A stretch of DNA of 11,038 nucleotides, from the NCBI GenBank assembly GCA_009929055.1, contig SABI01000065.1:1-11038 (forward strand), read 5' to 3'. Origin of the DNA: Spirochaetia bacterium. GTDB lineage: Bacteria > Spirochaetota > Spirochaetia > Sphaerochaetales > Sphaerochaetaceae. A program made the translations under genes and the position numbers. This document shows, in pieces, positions 5,825 through 11,038 of this stretch. The stretch's first letter is position 1. Each line of letters starts with the position of its first letter. The notes below the pieces were generated by a model. It saw only the letters and a program-made list of their open reading frames with translations, did no database searches and was not told the DNA's origin.

Positions 5825-6537
5825 TGTCAATAAACATTACTCATAAGCAATTCATACTTGGCGATTATCGCACCGCCGTTATGAAGTTGGGAGCAACGGT
5901 TTCTCTTTTATTGGCTAACACCATTTTAGGGAAAAAAATGATTAGTGCTGGAACAGTAGCTCCTGATGGAGCAGGGACTTCTAGTGCTAACACAGGAACA
6001 GGGACGTTAGTACTTAATGCTACTACCCCTCTATTGGTTGGAGCAAAAGCAGGAACTTATACTGCAAAATGTACTACAGCCGCAACATCAACTCCGACAG
6101 ATGCCATTTTTACGGTTTATGACCCATCAGGTGTATCTATTGGGACAACCGATGCAGGAGTTAGTGGTAATACGTTTGCCAAACAAATTAAATTTGTAGT
6201 TACCGACAAAGCTACAGCAGGCGATGAAGTAGCCTTTGTTGTAGGCGATGGATTTGCTATTCCTGTTGTAAGCCTTGGTGCTGATGGTGAATTGGCTGTA
6301 TGGAATCCAGATGCTATAGACGGCTCACAAATTCCCTACGCAATACTTGCAGAAGATGCTCCTATTAATGTAGCAACTCAAAACATATCTGTATTTATTG
6401 AGGGAACTTTTAACGCTGATGAGGCGGTTGTCTCAGATGGTGTTGCTGTAAAACAGGCTTTTGACAGCCTTAGAGAGAAGGGAATCTTTTTGATTCATCA
6501 AGCAGATAACGGGCGCTATGCAGCCTATGAAGCATAA
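5824..6537 (+). CDS. Head decoration protein, lambda gpD-like with an inserted beta domain
   Basis: A 237-aa protein, about twice the length of lambda gpD (110 aa). The C-terminal third carries the gpD pattern: 'DGELAVWNPDAIDGSQIPYAILAED' (residues 154-178) aligns with gpD's 'KLVAWDGTTDGAAVGILA', and 'ISVFIEGTFNADEAVV' (188-203) with its 'LTFYKSGTFRYEDVLW'. Residues about 55-148 form a Gly/Thr/Val-rich, likely beta-strand insertion ('GTGTLVLNATTPLLVGAKAG...'), a kind of insert I associate with long gpD homologues. gpD trimers bind the expanded capsid and stabilise it after packaging. The gene starts with a one-base TAATG overlap and an AGGGAG SD, and sits directly before the major capsid gene as D does before E. 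Confidence 0.9.
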   Translation: MSINITHKQFILGDYRTAVMKLGATVSLLLANTILGKKMISAGTVAPDGAGTSSANTGTGTLVLNATTPLLVGAKAGTYTAKCTTAATSTPTDAIFTVYDPSGVSIGTTDAGVSGNTFAKQIKFVVTDKATAGDEVAFVVGDGFAIPVVSLGADGELAVWNPDAIDGSQIPYAILAEDAPINVATQNISVFIEGTFNADEAVVSDGVAVKQAFDSLREKGIFLIHQADNGRYAAYEA

Positions 6538-6548
6538 GGAGATAAATT

Positions 6549-7631
6549 ATGCCAGATTATAACGATGCTTTTACGTACGGTGTCCGTAAAATACAAAAAT
6601 CAATCGAAACGGTACGTCCTGTTGTTGCTTTTTTTAAGGACAGATACTTTAGTAACTTGATTGAAAGTGAACTTGAAACTGTTTCAATAGAGACTAAACG
6701 TGGCAATAGAATCATACTTCCTAGCGTGAGACGAAATGACTCTGCTATTAAGATTGGCTCTGTTGCTCCTCATCAAGTTAACACCTACACACCACCTTAC
6801 AACTTCCTTGAGGCCTCAGCCACGATAAGTGACGCTAATAAGAGAGTATTTGGTGAACCTGTAGAAACCCCTTATTCAAAAGCAGACAGGATGCAAGTAA
6901 TTATTGCAGAACGTTTGAATGAAGGAATGAGAGGGCCTCTCTTGCTCAACGAAGAAGCACAATGCTCACAGATTATCAAGACAGGTAAAGTTACCCCAAA
7001 AGGGTACACGGTAAATGGGGACCTTTTCAACTTCCCAGAAATTGACTTCAATGTTGATGCAGACCTTGTCGGTGGAGCGTTAAATTCCCTTTGGACAACT
7101 AGTTCAGATATCATCAAAGAAATACAGACAATTTGTATTGCTGTTTTCAAAAAAACAGGGAGAATGCCTACTGAAATGGTTGTTGGTTCAAGAACTCTTG
7201 CTGTAATGCTTGGTGCTTCAAAATTTACCTCAGCATTAGACAACCGAAGAATTGAAGGGAACATGATTCGTGCTTCACAGTATGCAGGGTATCCTGGTGT
7301 ATCTGTAAATGGAACAGTCAACGTTCCTATGGTTGGTGATTTAATGATTCTCAGCTATGTCAATGACTATCAATATAGTGGTGGTGATGCTGTAGACATG
7401 ATTGATGCAAACGGTCTACTTCTCACAACTCCTGGTTGGGGAACAATGGCTTATGCAGGATTGTATGATCAGGTTGGTGGATATCCTACTATGGTAGCAG
7501 GAAAGAACTTGGTTCACGCTGTTCAGGGTGATGTTTCCAACCACTTTGTATACAAAGCTTTTATGCAGACTGCGTCTCTTGCAATACCAACAACTCTTGA
7601 TGCTTGGTACTACAAAACAGTTGTAGCGTAA
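6549..7631 (+). CDS. Major capsid protein, lambda gpE family
   Basis: A 360-aa protein (lambda gpE 341), the HK97-fold shell subunit. It has the gpE-type opening: short N-terminal region, then 'VVAFFKDRYFSN' followed by 'SIETKRGNRIILPSVRRNDSA' and 'YTPPYNFLEASATISDANKRVFGEP', which is the segment where family members place the capsid core start. 'GRMPTEMVVGSRTLAVML' and the C-terminal 'AYAGLYDQVGGYPTMVAGKN' fit the later family pattern. A strong AAGGAG lies 8 nt before the ATG (TAAGGAGATAAATTATG), suiting a very abundant product. It lies right after the decoration gene with an 11-nt gap. Assignment is by order, size and pattern. Confidence 0.92.
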   Translation: MPDYNDAFTYGVRKIQKSIETVRPVVAFFKDRYFSNLIESELETVSIETKRGNRIILPSVRRNDSAIKIGSVAPHQVNTYTPPYNFLEASATISDANKRVFGEPVETPYSKADRMQVIIAERLNEGMRGPLLLNEEAQCSQIIKTGKVTPKGYTVNGDLFNFPEIDFNVDADLVGGALNSLWTTSSDIIKEIQTICIAVFKKTGRMPTEMVVGSRTLAVMLGASKFTSALDNRRIEGNMIRASQYAGYPGVSVNGTVNVPMVGDLMILSYVNDYQYSGGDAVDMIDANGLLLTTPGWGTMAYAGLYDQVGGYPTMVAGKNLVHAVQGDVSNHFVYKAFMQTASLAIPTTLDAWYYKTVVA

Positions 7632-7641
7632 GGAAGATGAG

Positions 7642-8067
7642 ATGAGCGTGCTTGATGATTTCGATGAAGAAATGAACTTTAACGTCTCTAATGGTGAATT
7701 CTCACAAAGCTTTACCATTATGTATGGGACGGTTCAAATCCCTTTATCTGGAATTGCAAGTAACGCATGGAAGAGAGAAGAGAAGGATGGTAGGCTCGAC
7801 CCTGCAAGTCCAATGCTTATTCCTAGTGTTGTAGTTCCTTTGGTAACTCTTAGGGGCTATGGCATAACAGTTGATAAGTATAAGTCTTTGAAGGTGTCTG
7901 TAGGTGGGTATGAATATGGTGTTGTTAGTTATGAAGATACCAACCCTGTTAGGTTGTTTCTGAAATCAGACAGTACATCTGAACCAGAACCAGAACCAGA
8001 GGGTGGAGGAGACGTAGAACCAACTCCCGAACCAGAACCAGAGCCAGAACCAGAACCAGAGCCATAA
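7642..8067 (+). CDS. Head-tail connector, lambda FII-like, with Glu-Pro repeat tail
   Basis: A 141-aa protein. Residues 1-110 look like the small beta-barrel connector gpFII (117 aa): an acidic start ('MSVLDDFDEEM'), then short strands. It ends in the characteristic 'LVTLRGYGITVDKYKSLKVSVGGYEYGVVSYEDTNPVRLFL', which parallels FII's 'LRRGDTLTIGEENFWVDRVSPDDGGSCHLWL'. The gene follows the major capsid protein, where FI and FII lie in lambda; no FI-like gene is present. FII forms the ring on the closed head to which the tail attaches. Residues 114-141 are an unusual (Glu-Pro)n tail interrupted by 'GGGDVEPTP'. SD AAGGAAG is upstream of the ATG. The nearby ATG at 7637 is closed after two codons. 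The FII assignment is probable, not certain. Confidence 0.65.
   Translation: MSVLDDFDEEMNFNVSNGEFSQSFTIMYGTVQIPLSGIASNAWKREEKDGRLDPASPMLIPSVVVPLVTLRGYGITVDKYKSLKVSVGGYEYGVVSYEDTNPVRLFLKSDSTSEPEPEPEGGGDVEPTPEPEPEPEPEPEP
7981..8064 (+). repeat. Hexanucleotide (GAACCA/GAGCCA) repeat tract coding Glu-Pro
   Basis: Three Glu-Pro units, a Gly/Asp/Val spacer, then a second run of Glu-Pro units end the FII-like gene. At DNA level this is an in-frame microsatellite of GAACCA with some GAGCCA variants. Such tracts can change length by slippage without breaking the frame. Confidence 0.85.
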
Positions 8068-8080
8068 TGGAGTATTGTAA

Positions 8081-8587
8081 ATGCAACCACTAATGCAAGT
8101 CAAAATAGCAGGAACAGATACAATTATATTAGCCTTAGACAGAGCAAGAGACCCTATGGGGCCTGTTGGTAAAACTGGAATAAGGCTAGTAGGAAATCTT
8201 GCTGCTGCTGGACGAGGCGTGCTAATGGATTCATTCACAAACCATTCAGGCCCAAGCTCTCTTTTGTATAACAACATGGATTCTAGGAGCAAGAAAAACA
8301 AGCCTAGTATGAGCAGAGGAGCTTCTGGTTATTACATAATTGACTCTATTGGTAGACGAAGAAGGCTTATTCAGATTTCTCTAAAGAATCGTGGTGGATT
8401 TAGAAAGGAAGCACATCTTTCATCATTTCCTATGAATTTGTGGGAGAGGCGAAAAGATGGAAGGGGTAAATGGATTATGACCGTAAAACTTGCTCCTTTA
8501 GTGGCTTCAAAAGGGCCTAAGTATATCGCTATTGCAGAGGCAGAATTAGCCGCTGAAATGGAAAAATTGATGAGGAAAGGGAAATGA
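8081..8587 (+). CDS. Minor tail / tail completion protein, Z-like by position
   Basis: A 168-aa basic protein between the FII-like connector and the U-like gene, the place of lambda Z (192 aa). A helical N-terminal part ('GTDTIILALDRARDPMGPVGKTGIRLVGNLAAAGRGVLMDSF') resembles tail completion proteins of the Z and HK97-gp10 type. It is followed by a basic stretch ('GRRRRLIQISLKNRGGFRKEAH') and a C-terminal helix ('AIAEAELAAEMEKLMRKGK') of the kind that ends gp10-like proteins. GGAG (8069-8072) lies 8 nt before the ATG. The stop overlaps the next start as ATGA. The exact family is not certain; the role in finishing the tail top is inferred from order and size. Confidence 0.6.
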   Translation: MQPLMQVKIAGTDTIILALDRARDPMGPVGKTGIRLVGNLAAAGRGVLMDSFTNHSGPSSLLYNNMDSRSKKNKPSMSRGASGYYIIDSIGRRRRLIQISLKNRGGFRKEAHLSSFPMNLWERRKDGRGKWIMTVKLAPLVASKGPKYIAIAEAELAAEMEKLMRKGK

Positions 8588-9054
8588 GTATAGATGTAAA
8601 AACCCCTGTTCATTCAGAGGTCTTAAAAGTGTATTACTCACTAAAGGATTCGTCCACAAAATTAATTCACCCCGAATTTAAGGCTTACCTAGAGGCTTAT
8701 GGGCTAAGTTCTGATATTAACAACATCAAGTTTGGTCTTACTGATCAACAAACTCCAGAAGGGAACTCACGCAATATTGGTGTATATGTTAATGGCGACA
8801 ATATGTATGACGGCGACGAAGAGGGGAACTCTTCTTTTGCTGTAGTTGTTGACTTTTTATTAAGAAATAGCGATTCGACAACATATTTGAAGTATGGAGA
8901 CTGTTTGACTAATTATCTAAACAATCTTTCAGTCGGACTATACAGATGGGTGCAAGGAGTTAGTTACTCTCTTGTAAGTAGTGGAACAAATGTGCGGGTA
9001 ACTGCACTTATGATTATTATGCTTGAGCCAGTCACAGATGGTGACTACGCATAG
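8584..9054 (+). CDS. Tail terminator protein, U-like by position
   Basis: A 156-aa protein with an alpha/beta pattern like the tail terminators. It has an N-terminal helix ('HSEVLKVYYSLKDSS'), a central strand 'SSFAVVVDFLLRN', a helix 'YGDCLTNYLNNLSVGLYRW', and a final strand 'TNVRVTALMIIMLEP'. Lambda U (131 aa) forms a hexamer that stops tail tube growth and gives the head-binding surface. It lies directly before the major tail protein gene, as U lies before V. AGGAAAGGG precedes the ATG, and the start overlaps the upstream stop (ATGA). There is no motif that proves the family, so this is a context-supported call. Confidence 0.6.
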   Translation: MSIDVKTPVHSEVLKVYYSLKDSSTKLIHPEFKAYLEAYGLSSDINNIKFGLTDQQTPEGNSRNIGVYVNGDNMYDGDEEGNSSFAVVVDFLLRNSDSTTYLKYGDCLTNYLNNLSVGLYRWVQGVSYSLVSSGTNVRVTALMIIMLEPVTDGDYA

Positions 9055-9068
9055 CATTGGAGGAATTT

Positions 9069-9761
9069 ATGGGAACTAAAACATTAGGTAACCACGCTTT
9101 GGCATATTTATTGACAAAGGGTGAAGAAATGACAACAGGCACTCTCACAGTAGGGGTTTGGTATTATGTAAAAGCTAAAGCTACATCGGAGTCGGTTCTC
9201 CCTGTAGATATAGGGCTACCTTTCCCTGCGGCAACAGCTTTAGTCCTCGCTACTGGTGATAAGGTATTACCTCTCACAAAAAAAATGCTTGGTTTTGCAC
9301 GTGGTAAAAATCTTAGTAACAGTAAAAACGTTCAAGATTCTACAACCGATAGTGACGAAGGACAGCAAAGCAATCTCTCTGATGGGGTTATCGCAACAAG
9401 TGGGTCTATCTCTGGATACAACGAAATTCCAGCGGCAAATAGTGCCCAACTAGATATTATTGCTATGTTTACTCCTGTGTTGAGTGATGTTACTGGAACA
9501 ATCTCTGTCAAAGAAGTGACAACTCCTATTTGTTTACTCATGCTTGATTGGACTGCACGAAGATTGAAAGCGTCGGGCCCCTCAGCGGGAGATGTTGCTG
9601 AAATTGACATCCTTCCTGTTATTTTTACATCAAAGAATACAGACAGCGACCACGGCTCTGTTAAAGGGTTTAACTGTGATTTCACAGCGACAGCTTCAGA
9701 CGACGATGGGTGTAAAAAGGCTCATTACATTGGTACTTACTACTTCCCTTCAACACCATAA
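9069..9761 (+). CDS. Major tail tube protein, V-like
   Basis: A 230-aa protein (lambda V 246), expected to form stacked hexameric rings of the tail tube. The pattern is that of tail tube proteins. A beta-rich N-terminus ('GTLTVGVWYYVKAKAT') is followed by 'VLATGDKVLPLTKKMLGFARGKNLS'. Then comes a polar loop ('QDSTTDSDEGQQSNLSDGVIATSGSISGYNE') like the 'VTVDSDG' switch region, and a final strand 'GSVKGFNCDFTATASDDD'. The ATG at 9069 is chosen because GGAGG (9059-9063) lies 5 nt upstream; the frame opens earlier at a TTG at 9057 that lies inside this SD. It follows the U-like gene with a 14-nt gap and is followed by a terminator-like hairpin, as is common after an abundant structural gene. Confidence 0.8.
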   Translation: MGTKTLGNHALAYLLTKGEEMTTGTLTVGVWYYVKAKATSESVLPVDIGLPFPAATALVLATGDKVLPLTKKMLGFARGKNLSNSKNVQDSTTDSDEGQQSNLSDGVIATSGSISGYNEIPAANSAQLDIIAMFTPVLSDVTGTISVKEVTTPICLLMLDWTARRLKASGPSAGDVAEIDILPVIFTSKNTDSDHGSVKGFNCDFTATASDDDGCKKAHYIGTYYFPSTP

Positions 9762-9788
9762 AAGTGAGAGGTGAACAAATTGATTAAG

Positions 9789-9814
9789 GGGCTGTTATTT
9801 TACAGCCCAATTTT
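9789..9814 (+). terminator. Terminator-like hairpin after the major tail protein gene
   Basis: GGGCTGT (9789-9795) pairs perfectly with ACAGCCC (9802-9808) around a 6-nt TATTTT loop, followed by AATTTTAT. The T run is short, so termination would be partial. That would lower read-through into the chaperone genes. The hairpin ends 8 nt before the AAGGAG of the next gene and may also protect the upstream mRNA. Confidence 0.6.
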
Positions 9815-9829
9815 ATAAGGAGTTTTTAG

Positions 9830-10246
9830 ATGAGCAATATACAACTTGGTGCAAAATTGATCGCAGACCCTAGCAAAGCAGATGCAGGGCTTAAATATGA
9901 ATTTATCCCAGATGTTAACGTTCCTGATGCCAAAGGAAATAAAGTAAGTAATTTATCACTTGGTAAAGAAGGTGGAATCTGGTTTGTAAAAAAACACTTA
10001 ACAAGTGGAGATAAATCAAAACTTAATATGAGAGTGAACAGGGATTCTAGCATGTCAATTCCTATGACAGAAACATGGCAAAGGACAGTTCTTGAAATTC
10101 ATGGACTTTATAACGGAGACAAGGAAGTTACCCCAGATGACGTGAGAAACGCTGTTGGCTCAACCCTTGCCGACGCACTTCTTGTAGAGAATTATCACGA
10201 CAGTTTTAATAGGTCTGAATTAACAGAGGATGAGGTAAAAAACTAA
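9830..10246 (+). CDS. Tail assembly chaperone gpG-like (upstream, unshifted product)
   Basis: A 138-aa protein, nearly the same length as lambda gpG (140 aa). It is the first product of the overlapping G/T pair that coats the tape measure and recruits tail tube subunits. The chain contains 'FIPDVNVPDAKGNKV', 'GIWFVKKHLTSGDKSKLNMRV', and a helical acidic end ('LADALLVENYHDSFNRSELTEDEVKN'). AAGGAG (9817-9822) lies 7 nt before the ATG. The last two sense codons, AAA AAC, belong to a slippery heptamer directly before the TAA stop. It sits between the tail tube and the tape measure genes, where the chaperones always lie. Sequence similarity to lambda G itself is low; the order and the frameshift site make the call. 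Confidence 0.88.
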   Translation: MSNIQLGAKLIADPSKADAGLKYEFIPDVNVPDAKGNKVSNLSLGKEGGIWFVKKHLTSGDKSKLNMRVNRDSSMSIPMTETWQRTVLEIHGLYNGDKEVTPDDVRNAVGSTLADALLVENYHDSFNRSELTEDEVKN

Positions 10247-10620
10247 TATGCGGCTACCAGGCAAGCCGCCAAAAGTTGTTCGGGAGAGAGAAGAGTTGGA
10301 TGGAAACTCTTGCTCTCCAAGACATGGGAGTTGCTCCAACATTATTGCCTGGATATGAAGATCCCGTCACACAGAAGAAAGAGTGGGAACATCCTACTCA
10401 AGAAGAAATAGACGAGATGCAAACACCTTTTCTCTCAAAATCCATTTCCTTGTGGATGACTATTAAGAGATGGGGGTTACCAAGCGGAGGTCATGGGTGG
10501 CTAGACAACGAAAGGGCTACCACGATGGATATTATCAATATCCTAGAGACGGAATCTATCCGTTACGACAATTGGGAGATGAAGCACCGAGATGAGCTTC
10601 CCGATGATGAGGATGAATAA
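9830..10620 (+). CDS. Tail assembly chaperone fusion gpG-T made by -1 ribosomal frameshift
   Basis: The frame downstream of gpG is open from 10234 to the stop at 10618-10620 and lies in the -1 frame relative to G. A ribosome slipping at AAAAAAC (10237-10243) would continue with CTA ATA TGC, adding 125 residues and giving a 263-aa product (lambda gpG-T about 279). The added T part begins 'LICGYQASRQKLFGREKSW'. It contains 'ISLWMTIKRWGLPSGGHGWLDNERATTMDIINILETE', a 'W...GLP..GGWLD' pattern seen in T-like domains, and ends in an acidic run. In lambda the T part binds the tail tube protein while G binds the tape measure. There is no SD or good start for T alone, so frameshift is the only visible route to it. 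Confidence 0.9.
10237..10269 (+). promoter_or_regulatory. Programmed -1 frameshift signal: A AAA AAC plus hairpin
   Basis: In the G frame the heptamer reads A AAA AAC (10237-10243), a canonical X XXY YYZ slip site, followed directly by TAA. Six nt later GCGGCT (10250-10255) pairs perfectly with AGCCGC (10264-10269) around an 8-nt loop, at the usual distance for a stimulatory structure. A GAGG at 10226-10229 may act as an internal SD stimulator as in dnaX. Frame and spacing are read directly from the sequence; efficiency is unknown. Confidence 0.9.
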
Positions 10621-10622
10621 TT

Positions 10623-11038
10623 ATGGCACAAAAGATACAGCTAGTTATAGAAACAGATGCTCACATGGAGGGCATGGAGAAGGCTCAAAGGAATTTAGAA
10701 CAACTTGGTGTCGCTGGCCAAAATGCTAATAAAATATTCAAGACATCGGGGAATCTTGACGCTTATAATGAAGCAATAAAAAGAATCTACCACACGACAG
10801 GGAACACTAAAGACCAAGTAAAAGCGGCAACGTCCGCTTTCTCTGCATATCATAAGGCAATGACTGTAGCTCAAGAAAGACTTGGTAAAGGACTTTCTTT
10901 TGGGATTTTATCAGATGACGGCCTCTCAACTAGGCTTACTAAAGATATCAAAGAAATAGGTAGTTATCTCTCAAGAACTATGAACGATGTTCAAATGGAC
11001 ACCGATAACTACCGAAAGAGTCTTACTAGAGATATGCC
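10623..11038 (+). CDS. Tail tape measure protein, N-terminal fragment (continues past window)
   Basis: The ATG at 10623 opens a frame that runs to the window end (138 codons visible). It begins 'MAQKIQLVIETDAHMEGMEK' and continues as long polar helices ('KAQRNLEQLGVAGQNANKIF', 'KAATSAFSAYHKAMTVAQERL'). This fits the N-termini of tape measure proteins, which read as a strand 'I.L.IETD' followed by coiled-coil helices with 'A...L..LG..A' spacing. Tape measure proteins set the tail length and are normally the largest gene of the module, directly after the G/T chaperones. A weak GAGG (10609-10612) is 10 nt upstream. Only the N-terminus is seen, so size, membrane segments and any peptidase domain cannot be judged. 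Confidence 0.85.
   Translation, partial: MAQKIQLVIETDAHMEGMEKAQRNLEQLGVAGQNANKIFKTSGNLDAYNEAIKRIYHTTGNTKDQVKAATSAFSAYHKAMTVAQERLGKGLSFGILSDDGLSTRLTKDIKEIGSYLSRTMNDVQMDTDNYRKSLTRDM

Noticed and set aside
6872..7321. Minus-strand 149-aa frame within the major capsid gene
   Set aside because: It is antisense to a strongly supported structural gene, with no promoter or SD.
7966..8301. Minus-strand frame rich in Trp/Phe/Leu opposite the FII-like tail
   Set aside because: It is the antisense of the GAACCA repeat and has no start signal; it is a low-complexity shadow.
10276..10620. T as an independent gene starting at the TTG at 10276
   Set aside because: There is no SD, and the same frame is open back to the slippery site at 10237-10243. 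Frameshift fusion explains it better.

Overview
This window is the late (virion morphogenesis) region of a siphovirus or prophage whose head and tail modules are laid out like those of phage lambda. The DNA is AT-rich (about 40% GC by eye). Arginine is often AGA/AGG, and almost every gene has a strong purine-rich Shine-Dalgarno (SD) sequence. This suggests a low-GC bacterial host that uses SD initiation and sigma70-type promoters. The host genus cannot be fixed from this sequence, and nothing here (integrase, att site, host genes) separates a free phage from a prophage.

Layout. Positions 1-2615 are on the minus strand and read leftward: a 79-aa protein of unknown function, then the terminase small subunit (lambda Nu1-like), then the terminase large subunit (lambda gpA family, cut by the left window edge). 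Positions 2616-2776 are a divergent control region. It holds an extended -10 promoter for the terminase side, a near-consensus promoter for the rightward side, two 20-bp direct repeats 41 bp apart, and a perfect interrupted palindrome. From 2777 to the right edge, everything is on the plus strand and tightly packed. In order: gpW-like head-tail joining protein, portal (gpB family), S49 prohead protease (gpC-like) with a nested in-frame scaffold start (Nu3-like), head decoration protein (gpD-like with an inserted domain), major capsid protein (gpE-like), FII-like connector with a Glu-Pro repeat tail, Z-like and U-like tail completion/terminator proteins, major tail tube protein (gpV-like), a terminator-like hairpin, tail assembly chaperones gpG and gpG-T, and the N-terminus of the tape measure (cut by the right edge).

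How it works together. Portal, protease, scaffold, capsid and decoration proteins build the prohead. The two terminase subunits recognise, cut and pump DNA through the portal. The W/FII-like proteins close the head and offer a tail-binding surface. G/GT chaperone the tape measure while V polymerises around it, and U/Z cap the tail. The G to GT switch is visible at base level: an A AAA AAC slippery heptamer lies directly before the G stop codon, with a hairpin 6 nt downstream.

The least ordinary parts are the divergent terminase cassette (in lambda it is co-directional and upstream of W/B), the repeat-rich 130-bp control region whose rightward promoter predicts a leaderless transcript, the missing zinc-ribbon cysteines in the large terminase, and the Glu-Pro tail. 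I saw no defence system, CRISPR array, tRNA or insertion sequence. No gene-free stretch exceeds 300 bases.
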